A stretch of 64,000 bases of DNA, from positions 177,015-241,014 of the forward strand of contig NZ_QWEL01000004.1 in the NCBI RefSeq assembly GCF_009935865.1, in the 5' to 3' direction. Of this stretch, positions 42,451 to 51,089 are shown one piece after another. The translations under genes were made by a program, and so were the position numbers. The notes under the pieces are model-generated. The model made no database searches. It was given only the letters and a program-made list of their open reading frames with translations, and was not told where the DNA came from. This DNA comes from Odoribacter sp. Z80. Lineage in GTDB: Bacteria > Bacteroidota > Bacteroidia > Bacteroidales > Marinifilaceae. How positions within the stretch are numbered: position 1 is the stretch's first letter; the number at the start of each line of letters is the position of its first letter.

Positions 42451-42602
42451 CATCCTTTCACAGAGCAACCGGGCCGGCAGGGGATTTGTCTGTCCGGCAG
42501 TATCCGGCCAATCGGAGCAAAAAAACTGTTGAAGCATTCTATCACCGGCCCCACAGGAACCACCGCCGGGATTCGAACGGAAATAAAAAGAAAGACTGAA
42601 CA
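42451..42602. other. Convergent spacer between GT4 and thyA genes
   Basis: 152 bp with GC-rich imperfect inverted repeats (GCCGGCAG near 42474 and CTGTCCGGC near 42495) that could terminate both genes. It also holds a tRNA T-loop-like string at 42566-42581 (see rejected items). No gene seen. Confidence 0.4.
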
Positions 42603-43397
42603 TCAAACAGATATTTCCCCCTTGATATGCGGATAAGGCTCGTATCCAGCCAATTGAAAATCCTCATATTGAAAATCAAAAATATCTTTCACATCCGGAT
42701 TAATTTCCATCTTTGGCAAAGCACGGGGAGTACGGGAAAGTTGTAATTTCACCTGCTCGACATGATTCCGGTAGATATGGGCATCCCCCAAAGTATGCAC
42801 AAACTCTCCGGGCTTCAATCCACATACCTGTGCCATCATCATAGTCAGTAATGCATAAGAAGCAATATTAAAAGGAACTCCTAAGAAAGTGTCCGCACTT
42901 CGCTGATATAACTGACAGGAAAGCTTCCCGTTCACGACATAAAACTGAAACAAAGCATGGCACGGAGCCAGGGCCATGTTCTTAATATCTCCGGCATTCC
43001 AGGCACTGACAATCAATCGGCGGGAATCCGGATTGGTCTTGATATCATGTACTACCTGAGTAATCTGGTCCAGATGAGTTCCGTCCGGATTCGGCCAGGA
43101 ACGCCACTGATAACCGTATATATGTCCGAGTTCCCCCGACTCATCCGCCCATTCATTCCAGATTTTCACTCCATGTTCCTGCAAATACTTCACATTGGTA
43201 TCTCCTTTCAAAAACCAGAGTAACTCATAGATAATGGATTTTAAGTGCAGCTTTTTCGTTGTCAGCAAAGGAAATCCCGCCTGTAAATCAAAACGCATCT
43301 GATGCCCGAAAATACTAACCGTACCAGTGCCCGTACGGTCGGTTTTCTCTTCTCCTTCTCTTAAAATCCGGTCGAGTAAATCCAAATATTGCTGCAT
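42603..43397 (-). CDS. thyA: Thymidylate synthase
   Basis: A 264-residue enzyme, the exact length of the E. coli-type ThyA. It methylates dUMP with methylene-tetrahydrofolate. The catalytic cysteine lies in [12 protein letters not shown]; also [37 protein letters not shown] and HIYRNH. A -7 box TATTTTTG is on the minus strand at 43436-43443. The folA gene is nearby, as often found. Confidence 0.98.
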   Translation of the reverse strand: MQQYLDLLDRILREGEEKTDRTGTGTVSIFGHQMRFDLQAGFPLLTTKKLHLKSIIYELLWFLKGDTNVKYLQEHGVKIWNEWADESGELGHIYGYQWRSWPNPDGTHLDQITQVVHDIKTNPDSRRLIVSAWNAGDIKNMALAPCHALFQFYVVNGKLSCQLYQRSADTFLGVPFNIASYALLTMMMAQVCGLKPGEFVHTLGDAHIYRNHVEQVKLQLSRTPRALPKMEINPDVKDIFDFQYEDFQLAGYEPYPHIKGEISV

Positions 43398-43435
43398 GAT
43401 GATATTTAATAGAGTGTTGATAAATTAGAACCGGA

Positions 43436-43443
43436 CAAAAATA
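43436..43443 (-). promoter_or_regulatory. -7 element of the thyA promoter
   Basis: CAAAAATA on the plus strand reads TATTTTTG on the minus strand, 39 nt before the thyA start. Confidence 0.5.
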
Positions 43444-43476
43444 CGAAATAATCGGAATATTCATATTCCCTTTTCC

Positions 43477-44121
43477 TCATTCCTTCTTCCTGATTAACAT
43501 CAGACCATGCCGTAACGGCAACAATATATTTTCCACCCGTTCATCCTTTTGCACCAAATCATTAAATTCAAGAATACCCTTAGTCTGGGCATCCCGGGAA
43601 TCCGTCTCTAAAACTTTTCCGTCCCACAATACATCATCCGCCACAATAAGCCCCCCGGGACGTACCTTGTCAAATACCAGACGATAATATCGGGAATACT
43701 GCCTCTTATCAGCATCTATAAACACCAGGTCAAACATCCCCTCTAAACGGGGAATGATTTCACAGGCATCCCCAATATGAAAAACAATCCGCCGTTCCAA
43801 ACCACTCCGGGCCATATAATAACGTGCAAACTCTTCTATTTCGTCATTAATGTCAATGGTATGCACAACCCCCTTCTCTCCCACTCCCATTGCCATAGAC
43901 AAAGCGGCATATCCTGTAAAAGTACCGATTTCCAGTACGCGTTCGGCCCCATTCATACGGCACAACAATTTCAGGAACTGTCCCTGCATATTTCCCGACA
44001 ACATCCGGGGCCGCAGGATTTTCTGATGTGTAGCACGGGACAACCGGGCCAGAATTTCCGGCTCTTTCTCGGTATGCAACTCTATATATTCTTCTAAATC
44101 AGAAGTTAATTCCATATCCAT
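43477..44121 (-). CDS. O-methyltransferase, class I SAM-dependent (CCoAOMT-like)
   Basis: A 214-residue methyltransferase. Motif I is VLEIGTFTGYAALSMA, followed by HTIDIND, FIDADKRQYSRYY (metal-binding Asp region) and GGLIVADDVLW. It fits the small bacterial O-methyltransferase family related to caffeoyl-CoA OMT; the substrate is unknown. It lies 5 nt after the M16 peptidase gene, so the two are co-transcribed. Confidence 0.9.
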   Translation of the reverse strand: MDMELTSDLEEYIELHTEKEPEILARLSRATHQKILRPRMLSGNMQGQFLKLLCRMNGAERVLEIGTFTGYAALSMAMGVGEKGVVHTIDINDEIEEFARYYMARSGLERRIVFHIGDACEIIPRLEGMFDLVFIDADKRQYSRYYRLVFDKVRPGGLIVADDVLWDGKVLETDSRDAQTKGILEFNDLVQKDERVENILLPLRHGLMLIRKKE

Positions 44122-44126
44122 CCTTC

Positions 44127-45344
44127 TTATTCATAAATCAACACAGACTGCTTTTCTTCTGCAAAAATCTCCCGGGCCACCCGTTGTAAAAGCGCAGCAT
44201 CAATTTCCTGAATCTCTGCACAAATACTATCCAGTTCATCCACCTTTCCGTAAACCAAAAAACTCTTGCCTATAGAAAGCATCATATTCTCATAATTCTC
44301 AGACGCCAGTGTCAACTGCCCGATCATCTGATTTTTTGCCTTGCGCAATTGCATCTGTCCCAGGGGAACCCGGCACAATTCCGTCATTTCTTTCCGGCAC
44401 AACCGGATACATTTCTCCAGGTCTCCGGCATCACACCCGAAATAAACGGTAAATACCCCGGTATCTGAATAGGGCGTGTAAGCAGCCTCTACATTATAAG
44501 CCAATCCATATCTCTCCCGAATATTCAGATTCAAACGGGAGTTCATTCCCATTCCTCCCAATATATTTACCAGCAACGACAAAGCCAGACGGTTATCCTG
44601 CGTGTAATCGTAAGCCACATTTCCTATAATACAATGCCGCTGATAAGTATCCCTTTTTATCACCTGGGTACGGGGAAGATACCGTTCGGGACACTTCCTC
44701 AGCAAAGGAGTCTCACTTCCGGGAATATCCCCGAAATAACGTTCTGCCAGACGGATCAGTTTCTCAAACGGAATATCTCCCATCGAACTAAGCACCATAC
44801 GCCCCGGCTGATAATTCCGCTTTACAAACTGCAATATACTCTCCCGGTTTAAACGCTTTACCGCAGCCTCACTCCCCAGGATATTCCTTCCGATCGGATA
44901 GCCCTGATAAATCAACTCCTCAAAATCATCGAATATCAATTCCCCGGGACTATCCTTATAAGAATTGATTTCATCAATCACCACCTCCTTTTCTTTCTCT
45001 ATCTCTTTATCAGGAAACACGGAATGAAATACAATATCTGCAAACAACTCCAACGTCCGCTCATAATCCCGGGGCAAAAAAGATGCGTAAATACAAGTAT
45101 CTTCTTTAGTCGTATACGCATTCAGCTCCCCGCCGACATCTTCCATCCGACTCAGGATATGATAGGCTTTTCGCTTTTCGGTCCCTTTGAAAATAACATG
45201 CTCTATAAAGTGGGCAATCCCTTCCTCCTCTTTTCCTTCATCCCGGCTTCCAACTCCAATAATCAACCCGCACCAGGCCGCCTTTCGGGGAATCTGCTGA
45301 TGAATAATCTTTAATCCGTTATTCAATATATAAGTCTGATACAT
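44127..45344 (-). CDS. M16-family zinc metallopeptidase
   Basis: A 405-residue peptidase from the ATG at 45344 (a TTG 12 nt upstream is unlikely). The inverted zinc motif HFIEH (HxxEH, about residues 45-49) lies in the N-terminal domain, with a downstream Glu in the ELFADIVFHS helix region. The C-terminal half repeats the fold without the motif. It resembles the processing-peptidase-like, single-chain M16B enzymes. Cytosolic or periplasmic location is uncertain, as no signal peptide is seen. Confidence 0.9.
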   Translation of the reverse strand: MYQTYILNNGLKIIHQQIPRKAAWCGLIIGVGSRDEGKEEEGIAHFIEHVIFKGTEKRKAYHILSRMEDVGGELNAYTTKEDTCIYASFLPRDYERTLELFADIVFHSVFPDKEIEKEKEVVIDEINSYKDSPGELIFDDFEELIYQGYPIGRNILGSEAAVKRLNRESILQFVKRNYQPGRMVLSSMGDIPFEKLIRLAERYFGDIPGSETPLLRKCPERYLPRTQVIKRDTYQRHCIIGNVAYDYTQDNRLALSLLVNILGGMGMNSRLNLNIRERYGLAYNVEAAYTPYSDTGVFTVYFGCDAGDLEKCIRLCRKEMTELCRVPLGQMQLRKAKNQMIGQLTLASENYENMMLSIGKSFLVYGKVDELDSICAEIQEIDAALLQRVAREIFAEEKQSVLIYE

Positions 45345-45356
45345 AATCCTCAACAA

Positions 45357-45383
45357 AAAAAGCCCTGCAACGCAAGGCTTTTT
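45357..45383 (-). terminator. Terminator of the trigger factor gene
   Basis: A 12-bp stem (45357-45368 with 45372-45383; one pair is G-U on the minus strand) around the GCCTTGC/GCAGGGC core, followed on the minus strand by a T-run. Confidence 0.8.
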
Positions 45384-45409
45384 CCGGTATTTATTTTTAT
45401 CCTAACCAA

Positions 45410-46762
45410 TTAATTCTGAAATAATTTTTCAAAATCAGCCATTGCAATTTCCTGCTCCTCCAATTTCACGTTCTCACGGATCACATCAAAAATCTTGCTA
45501 TCCAAAGCTCTTTCATAGAGGTGGTGACGTTGTTTTTCATCTTCCAGCAACTTAGCGGCAAAACCGTCCAACTGCTCATCGCTCAACCCATAAAGCCCGT
45601 ATTGTTGCAACTGTGCGGCAGCAATCTGACGTCCTTCTTTCTTCATATCTTCGGCTTCCACCTTGACGTCAAATTCTTTTACAATAGCGGATTTTACCAA
45701 CTGCCATTTGAACTCATCCCGGTAACCCTCAAAATCCTTCTCCACTTCCTCAGGAGTCATCTTTTCATTCACCGCAACAATCCATCTTTTCAGGAAAGCT
45801 TCCGGCAGGACTACATCTTCATTCTTCTTTACCAGTTTTTCCTTAGCATCAATTGTAAAACGATATTCAGAATGTCCTTTCAACTGTTTTTCAATATCTT
45901 CCTTCACACGACTACGGAAGTCCGCAGCGTCTTTCACTACTCCCTCTCCATACAATTTCGTGAACAATTCCTCATTCACCTCTGCATCCACATAACGCTT
46001 GATTTCCTTTATGATAAAACAATAATTTTCTCCTGCTTTCTCTGCCTCTTCCTTATTCACACCCAACATAGAAGCAAAATCGGTCTTGTTGGGATAAGCT
46101 TTTGCGGCATTGAACTTTACTTCTTCTCCGGATTTTTTGCCTTTGAAAGCATTCACCGCCGCTTCATCTTTCATATGAAAAACAGACATAGAAGCATCTT
46201 CATTCCTGATACCTCCTTCTTTCACTTCTCCCTTTTCATCCAATTCAATCAATTCCCCTTTCAGATATTCAGTACCTTCAATCTCCTCAACAGGCAGTAA
46301 ATTTCCATTGCTTTTACAAATACTTTCAATCTGCTTGTCAATCATTTCATCATCCACCTTGATGACATAATAAGGCACTTTTTCCCGCTTACTCATCTTG
46401 GCATTTACTTCCGGAGAAAGGGCAATATCGTATACAAACTCAAAGTTTTCCTCATCCAGATTCAATTCTTTCTGCTCGGTTTCACTCGGCAGCGGTTCAC
46501 CCAGAATCTGCAGGTCGTTCTCCTGGATGTAATGATTCAGACTCTCTCCCAGCACTTTGTTAATTTCGTCCACCAACAAAGATTTGCCATACATCTTCTT
46601 TACAATGCCCATCGGAGTTTTTCCGGGACGGAAACCGTTTACCACTACTTTTTTCTGGTAATCTTTCAGTGCCTTTTCTACGCGTCCGGCGTAATCTTCT
46701 TTACCTAATTCAATCTTAATGGTAGCATTCAGATTGTCGATTTGGTTTTTTGTTATATTCAT
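45410..46762 (-). CDS. tig: Trigger factor
   Basis: A 450-residue ribosome-associated chaperone. The N-terminal ribosome-binding signature is present in VNGFRPGKTPMGIVKKMYG (about residues 39-57, the GFRxGKxP motif). The middle PPIase-like domain (about 155-245) is diverged in the Bacteroidetes manner, and the long helical C-terminal domain ends in VKLEEQEIAMADFEKLF. The length is typical. It is transcribed toward its own hairpin terminator; tRNA-Leu lies upstream on the same strand. Confidence 0.92.
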   Translation of the reverse strand: MNITKNQIDNLNATIKIELGKEDYAGRVEKALKDYQKKVVVNGFRPGKTPMGIVKKMYGKSLLVDEINKVLGESLNHYIQENDLQILGEPLPSETEQKELNLDEENFEFVYDIALSPEVNAKMSKREKVPYYVIKVDDEMIDKQIESICKSNGNLLPVEEIEGTEYLKGELIELDEKGEVKEGGIRNEDASMSVFHMKDEAAVNAFKGKKSGEEVKFNAAKAYPNKTDFASMLGVNKEEAEKAGENYCFIIKEIKRYVDAEVNEELFTKLYGEGVVKDAADFRSRVKEDIEKQLKGHSEYRFTIDAKEKLVKKNEDVVLPEAFLKRWIVAVNEKMTPEEVEKDFEGYRDEFKWQLVKSAIVKEFDVKVEAEDMKKEGRQIAAAQLQQYGLYGLSDEQLDGFAAKLLEDEKQRHHLYERALDSKIFDVIRENVKLEEQEIAMADFEKLFQN

Positions 46763-46843
46763 GCCTATCGGTTGTTTCAGCGGTTGTGATTTTCAGATAT
46801 TCACAACGATTTTACATTAATTGCTATTGTTTCCTATCAGAAA

Positions 46844-46869
46844 AAAGCCACCTCTCATAAGGCGGCTTT
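46844..46869 (-). terminator. Terminator after tRNA-Leu
   Basis: On the minus strand AAAGCCGCCT pairs with AGGTGGCTTT (one G-U pair), 6-nt loop, followed by a T-run. It ends the tRNA transcript before tig. Confidence 0.8.
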
Positions 46870-46879
46870 CCCTGCTCTG

Positions 46880-46961
46880 TACGGGCGAAGGGACTCGAAC
46901 CCCCAAGTCTTGCGACACCAGATCCTAAGTCTGGCGTGTCTACCAATTCCACCACGCCCGC
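46880..46961 (-). tRNA. tRNA-Leu (anticodon TAG)
   Basis: On the minus strand it begins GCGGGCGTGGTGGAATTGG, with anticodon stem CCAGA/TCTGG around CTTAGGA (anticodon TAG), a long variable arm (TGTCGCAAGACT) typical of a class II tRNA, T-arm GGGGGTTCGAGTCCC, and acceptor 3' strand CGCCCGT pairing with the 5' end (last pair G-U). No CCA is encoded. Confidence 0.95.
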
Positions 46962-46980
46962 GTGCCCATTTTTGACGCTG

Positions 46981-47011
46981 CAAAAGTAATACTTAATTTC
47001 AAATAGCCAAA
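46981..47011 (-). promoter_or_regulatory. Promoter of tRNA-Leu
   Basis: On the minus strand TTTG, a 19-nt spacer and TACTTTTG (plus-strand CAAAAGTA at 46981-46988). Transcription would start about 10 nt before the tRNA. Confidence 0.65.
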
Positions 47012-47132
47012 CAATTTTATAAAATAATAAGCAGTCAGATACTTATTTATCAACTTATATTCTTATTTTTACCGACGATAGAAATGACAGGAATACATCA
47101 AACCGGAAATCATAAATTTAATATCTGCGGGT

Positions 47133-47783
47133 ATGATTGAAGCAAAGAATATTTGGAAAAGTTACGGCGACCTGAAAGTGTTAAAAGGCATCGACCTGGT
47201 CATTCCTGAAAAAAAAGTAGTCACTATCATCGGAGCCAGCGGTGCCGGAAAAAGCACTCTATTGCATATATTAGGCACGTTAGACCTGCCCGACCAAGGA
47301 GAAATCCGCTATGAACAGGAGAACATTTCTTCTTATTCTCCCAATAAACTGGCATCTTTCCGTAACCAAAACATCGGTTTTATTTTTCAGTTCCATCACT
47401 TGCTACCGGAATTCACCGCTCTCGAAAATGTATGCATTCCGGGCTGGATTAAAGGGTCTCACAAGAAGGACACGGAAAAAAGAGCTTACCGCCTGTTGGA
47501 AATAATGGGTTTAAAAGACCGGACCCACCACAAACCGTCTGAACTATCAGGAGGAGAACAACAACGGGTTTCCGTAGCCAGGGCCCTGATGAATTCCCCC
47601 AAAGTCGTACTAGCCGATGAACCCTCAGGAAATCTTGACTCGCAGAGTAAAAACGAACTTCACCAACTCTTCTTCGACCTCCGGGACGAACTGGGACAAA
47701 CATTCGTCATCGTCACCCACGACACCCAGCTGGCAACCATGGCTGACCAACAAATACTCATCCGTGACGGAAAAATCGTCTGA
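47133..47783 (+). CDS. lolD: ABC transporter ATP-binding protein, LolD-like
   Basis: A 216-residue ATPase: Walker [10 protein letters not shown] (about residues 35-43), Q-loop [18 protein letters not shown], signature [15 protein letters not shown], Walker [13 protein letters not shown] and H-loop VIVTHD. The NLDSQSK segment and the size fit the LolD/MacB-type family that releases lipoproteins from the inner membrane. Partner permease genes are not adjacent, so the Lol assignment is by similarity only. Confidence 0.82.
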   Translation: MIEAKNIWKSYGDLKVLKGIDLVIPEKKVVTIIGASGAGKSTLLHILGTLDLPDQGEIRYEQENISSYSPNKLASFRNQNIGFIFQFHHLLPEFTALENVCIPGWIKGSHKKDTEKRAYRLLEIMGLKDRTHHKPSELSGGEQQRVSVARALMNSPKVVLADEPSGNLDSQSKNELHQLFFDLRDELGQTFVIVTHDTQLATMADQQILIRDGKIV

Positions 47784-47891
47784 AAAGATGTAACCTATCC
47801 GCTCCGAATAAAGTACACTCTTTCTAAATGCAGGTTCTTTGCCATAAAATTACTTTTTATTCTGAACTTTTTACTTTTAACCTTTTTAAAT

Positions 47892-47899
47892 TATCTTTG
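47892..47899 (+). promoter_or_regulatory. -7 element of the FKBP gene promoter
   Basis: TATCTTTG 27 nt before the ATG of the first FKBP gene. The same string recurs at 49334-49341 before the DUF3127 gene. Confidence 0.5.
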
Positions 47900-47925
47900 C
47901 GCAATCATAAAATATAACGAAAATA

Positions 47926-48528
47926 ATGAAATATTCAAACGAACTTGACAAAGTCAGCTACAGTCTGGGATTAAGCATTGCCAGCAATCTGATCTCTTCG
48001 GGAGTAAAAACCATCAATGCCGAAGCATTCAATGATGCTATGAACACCGTATTTTCCGGTCAGATGCCTGAAATCATGCCCGATGAAGCCAATAATATAC
48101 TTCAGGACTACTTCGACAAACTGCAAAAAGAAAAAGGTAACGAAGCCCTGGAAACCGGAAAAGCCTTTCTCGAAGAAAACAAGAAAAAAGAAGGAGTCGT
48201 TGTACTGCCAAGCGGCCTGCAATACAAAATCCTGACAGCAGGAAACGGACCAAAACCCAAAGCCAGCGATACCGTGAAATGCCATTACGAAGGCCGGCTC
48301 ATTAACGGACAGGTTTTCGATTCTTCCGTTCGCAGAGGAGAACCTGCCGAATTTCCGGTAGGCGGAGTTATCCAGGGATGGGTGGAAGCATTACAATTAA
48401 TGCCTGTAGGTTCAAAATGGCAGCTTTATATCCCCTCCAACCTGGCGTATGGAACACACGGAGCCGGACAATCTATCGGACCTAATGAAACCTTAATCTT
48501 TGATGTGGAATTATTGGCCATCGTATAA
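47926..48528 (+). CDS. FKBP-type peptidyl-prolyl isomerase, cytosolic
   Basis: A 200-residue protein with an N-terminal dimerisation helix region of FkpA type (about residues 1-85, YSLGLSIASNLISSGV) and a C-terminal FKBP domain (about 95-200; VKCHYEGRLINGQVFDSS, GVIQGWVEALQLMPVGSKW, YGTHGAGQSIGPNETLIFDVELL). No signal peptide is visible. It is followed 37 nt later by a lipoprotein FKBP paralogue, suggesting duplication with a change of location. Confidence 0.92.
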   Translation: MKYSNELDKVSYSLGLSIASNLISSGVKTINAEAFNDAMNTVFSGQMPEIMPDEANNILQDYFDKLQKEKGNEALETGKAFLEENKKKEGVVVLPSGLQYKILTAGNGPKPKASDTVKCHYEGRLINGQVFDSSVRRGEPAEFPVGGVIQGWVEALQLMPVGSKWQLYIPSNLAYGTHGAGQSIGPNETLIFDVELLAIV

Positions 48529-48565
48529 CAACAGAAACATAATTCATCACTTAATTACTAATACC

Positions 48566-49279
48566 ATGAAAGCAAAAAATTTACTACTTATTTTGAGTGT
48601 AGGAGTAATGGCCATGGGGTGCAACAGCGGTTCTTTGACCTCAACCACTGCTCCTTTGAAAACAGCAGCAGACTCTGCCAGCTATTACATTGGCTATATG
48701 TACGGTAGCGGATTGCAAAACATGCGCTTTAAAAAACCCAATATGTCTGCAATTGTAGCCGGTATTAATACTGCACTGGAGAAAAAAGAGACCAAAGTAA
48801 CTCCCCAGGAAATGGAAATGTATCTGACCAGCTATTTCCAGAAACAAGCTATGGTTGAAGCACAGGAAAATGCTGAAGCCGGAAAAAAATTCCTGGAAGA
48901 GAATGCCAAAAAAGCAGGAGTAGACACCTTAGCCAACGGAATCCAGTACAAAGTAATCAAACAAGGTAACGGTCCCATTCCTACCGATACGGATATTGTA
49001 GAAGTAAATTACAAAGGAACCCACCTGGACGGTACCGAATTTGATTCATCTTATTCCCGCGGAGAACCGGTGAAATTCGGGTTGCATAACGTTATTCCGG
49101 GTTGGACAACTACCTTGAAATCCATGCCGGTAGGATCTAAATGGGAGGTATTTATTCCCGCAGACCAGGCTTACGGACAAAGAGGAGGCGGCCCGATCGC
49201 ACCGAATGAAACCCTGGTTTTTGAAATCGAATTATTGAACATCGTCACTCCGGAAGCTCCGGCTACTGACAAAAAATAA
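48566..49279 (+). CDS. FKBP-type peptidyl-prolyl isomerase, lipoprotein
   Basis: A 237-residue protein from the ATG at 48566. The signal peptide ends at a lipobox VMAMGC (Cys17), then an FkpA-like helical dimerisation region (YYIGYMYGSGLQNM...), and an FKBP domain (VEVNYKGTHLDGTEFDSSYSR in two halves, VIPGWTTTLKSMPVGSKW, YGQRGGGPIAPNETLVFEIELL). It would assist folding in the periplasm or at the outer membrane. A strong hairpin follows the stop. Confidence 0.92.
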   Translation: MKAKNLLLILSVGVMAMGCNSGSLTSTTAPLKTAADSASYYIGYMYGSGLQNMRFKKPNMSAIVAGINTALEKKETKVTPQEMEMYLTSYFQKQAMVEAQENAEAGKKFLEENAKKAGVDTLANGIQYKVIKQGNGPIPTDTDIVEVNYKGTHLDGTEFDSSYSRGEPVKFGLHNVIPGWTTTLKSMPVGSKWEVFIPADQAYGQRGGGPIAPNETLVFEIELLNIVTPEAPATDKK

Positions 49280-49301
49280 TTTTCAGGATAAATATTATTG
49301 G

Positions 49302-49332
49302 CAAAGTCCGGAGGAATTTCCTCCGGACTTTG
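49302..49332 (+). terminator. Terminator after the FKBP pair
   Basis: CAAAGTCCGGAGGAA (49302-49316) pairs with TTCCTCCGGACTTTG (49318-49332), an almost loopless palindrome. The next promoter's -7 box TATCTTTG (49334-49341) starts two bases later. Confidence 0.75.
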
Positions 49333-49333
49333 T

Positions 49334-49341
49334 TATCTTTG
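49334..49341 (+). promoter_or_regulatory. -7 element of the DUF3127 gene promoter
   Basis: TATCTTTG, 29 nt before the DUF3127 ATG; the -33 region overlaps the terminator palindrome. Confidence 0.5.
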
Positions 49342-49370
49342 CGCCAATAATTTTCAATTTTACAAAACGG

Positions 49371-49745
49371 ATGAACTACGAAATAAGCGGCAAACTGATT
49401 TTCAAAGAAGAAACACAACATATCAGCGACAAATTTCAAAAAAGGGAATTTGTCATAGAAGTAGAAAACGAAAAAAATCCGCAATGGAACGATTTCGTGA
49501 AAGTACAACTAATCCAGGACAGGTGTGATTTGCTGGAAAACATTTCCCTTCAAGAAAATATCAAAGTATATTTTAATATACGGGGCAGGAAATGGGAAAA
49601 CAAAGGACAAACATCGTATTTTACAAATCTGGAAGGCTGGCGTATAGAAAAACTGGAACCCCGGAATCCAGCCGATATCCCGGTACCGGAATATCGCGTA
49701 GAAGACATTCCCCCTATGCCGGAGGCTGACGACCTGCCTTTTTAA
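49371..49745 (+). CDS. DUF3127-family protein
   Basis: A 124-residue protein, beginning MNYEISGKLIFKEETQ with the core KREFVIEVENEKNPQWNDFVK and GWRIEKLEP. This fits DUF3127, a Bacteroidetes OB-fold-like family probably related to single-stranded DNA-binding proteins. The acidic tail (VEDIPPMPEADDLPF) is reminiscent of SSB C-terminal tails ending in DDLPF, which recruit partner proteins; that is an inference. Confidence 0.85.
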   Translation: MNYEISGKLIFKEETQHISDKFQKREFVIEVENEKNPQWNDFVKVQLIQDRCDLLENISLQENIKVYFNIRGRKWENKGQTSYFTNLEGWRIEKLEPRNPADIPVPEYRVEDIPPMPEADDLPF

Positions 49746-49750
49746 GCAGC

Positions 49751-49790
49751 AAAACCGGAAACTGAAAACCAGTTTTTAGTTTCCGGTTTT
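49751..49790. terminator. Bidirectional terminator between the DUF3127 and HD genes
   Basis: AAAACCGGAAACT (49751-49763) pairs with AGTTTCCGGTTTT (49778-49790), between convergent genes. Confidence 0.85.
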
Positions 49791-50451
49791 ACAACAACCT
49801 TTGCCCGTTAATGATTAATTCAAACCTGATATTCAAAAATTCTGCAGCCTTCCGGCTAAGCATCATACGACCGAGAAAAATTTCAAAATAATCCATAACT
49901 GCCGAAATGGTTGTATCAATAATGAGTTCCAATACAATCGCAGAGTTATCCTCATTAAAATAAATTTTGGATTCTTCCACGGCATAATTTACACGGTCAT
50001 GAATATCAAAACTGGCAAAATCCCGGTTACGCACCCGGCTTCTGCGCACATCCGTCTTATCTGCCAGAATCAAAGCAGCAGCAATAGGATTAACAGCAGC
50101 AGCAGTGCTTTCATCATGATTACCAATCGCACTGACCACCAAAGCTATTTCATCGGCATCCATTCCCATATTGTCCAATAAACGAAAAGCCAGAATAGCT
50201 CCGCTTTGGGCATGGTCAATCCGGTTAACCACATTACCAATGTCATGCATATAACCGGCGATCTTTGCCAATTCTGCAAGACGGGCCGGATATCCCAAAG
50301 TTTTTAAAATATGTTCTGCCGTTTCTGCCGCCTTTCCGACATGGGCAAAAGCATGTTCCGTATACCCCATCGCAGCCAGGGCTTTATCAGCCTGTGCTAT
50401 GTAACACTTAATTCTTCCGTCACTCTTTATATCCTCAAACGTAATTTTCAT
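49789..50451 (-). CDS. HD-domain phosphohydrolase
   Basis: A 220-residue protein. The HD motif is in GYMHDIGNVV, with an upstream metal-ligand His in AFAHVGKAAETAEHIL and further ligands in AIGNHDE and ILADKTDVRRSR. It belongs to the general HD superfamily; the phosphorylated substrate is not evident. It lies 33 nt downstream of a uracil-DNA-glycosylase-like gene. Confidence 0.85.
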   Translation of the reverse strand: MKITFEDIKSDGRIKCYIAQADKALAAMGYTEHAFAHVGKAAETAEHILKTLGYPARLAELAKIAGYMHDIGNVVNRIDHAQSGAILAFRLLDNMGMDADEIALVVSAIGNHDESTAAAVNPIAAALILADKTDVRRSRVRNRDFASFDIHDRVNYAVEESKIYFNEDNSAIVLELIIDTTISAVMDYFEIFLGRMMLSRKAAEFLNIRFELIINGQRLL

Positions 50452-50484
50452 ATCTCCTTTTCTCTATTTCATGGGAAGGAATAA

Positions 50485-51075
50485 TTACAACATTCCCATT
50501 TCCTGAAACATTTTTTTATATTCTTCAGCCTTAGCAGATAAAGGCTTCGGATAAGCCCGCGAAGAAGATGGCATCCGGTAAAGACGCAATTTCCTGCCAT
50601 CATAGACAAACTCCACAGCCTGCCCCACTCCGGGCTGCTGAGCCTCTATCATAGTAAGTAAAGTATCAGTCGCTTTCTGGCCCGTGGTCACTATCGCTTC
50701 ACATTCCGGCAAACACTTTAACACCTCCGACAAATCTATCGTCCCCACAATCTCTAAAAACTTATCGGAAGCATTATCTTTCTGCCGGATTACTTCCCGA
50801 CCTGAATCAGTCAAAGCAATCCCTTTCCGGATTAAAAAACTGCGGATACGCGACTCACAGAAAGACTTTTTGTCTTCAGTCAAAAAATAATCTTTCTCAT
50901 CAAAAAATACCAAACCAATAATCCGCCACATATCATTCTGAAAATTAGGATAATAAAAATCCATCTTCCAGCGTTCCCGTTTAGGCGGGAAACTCCCCAT
51001 CAGAAGCAAGCGAGCTCCTTCCGGAAAAAACGGCTCCAACGGATGCCGTTCTATTTTCTCTTCGTCTGTTTCCAT
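50485..51075 (-). CDS. Uracil-DNA glycosylase superfamily protein
   Basis: A 196-residue protein. The N-terminal LLLMGSFPPKRERW and YYPNFQNDMWRIIG (uracil-pocket region) and the C-terminal MPSSSRAYPKPL resemble the UDG-like superfamily (MUG/DUF4743-type, exact subfamily unclear). It may excise damaged or mismatched bases. It lies between pyk (14 nt upstream) and the HD gene on the same strand. Confidence 0.75.
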   Translation of the reverse strand: METDEEKIERHPLEPFFPEGARLLLMGSFPPKRERWKMDFYYPNFQNDMWRIIGLVFFDEKDYFLTEDKKSFCESRIRSFLIRKGIALTDSGREVIRQKDNASDKFLEIVGTIDLSEVLKCLPECEAIVTTGQKATDTLLTMIEAQQPGVGQAVEFVYDGRKLRLYRMPSSSRAYPKPLSAKAEEYKKMFQEMGML

Positions 51076-51089
51076 TCTTGCCAGGCTTT

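Noticed and set aside
42566..42581. A string resembling a tRNA T-loop (TTCGAAT context) in the thyA/GT4 spacer
   Set aside because: The flanking bases do not form a T-stem, and no acceptor, D or anticodon arm can be found, so it is not a tRNA or a clear remnant.
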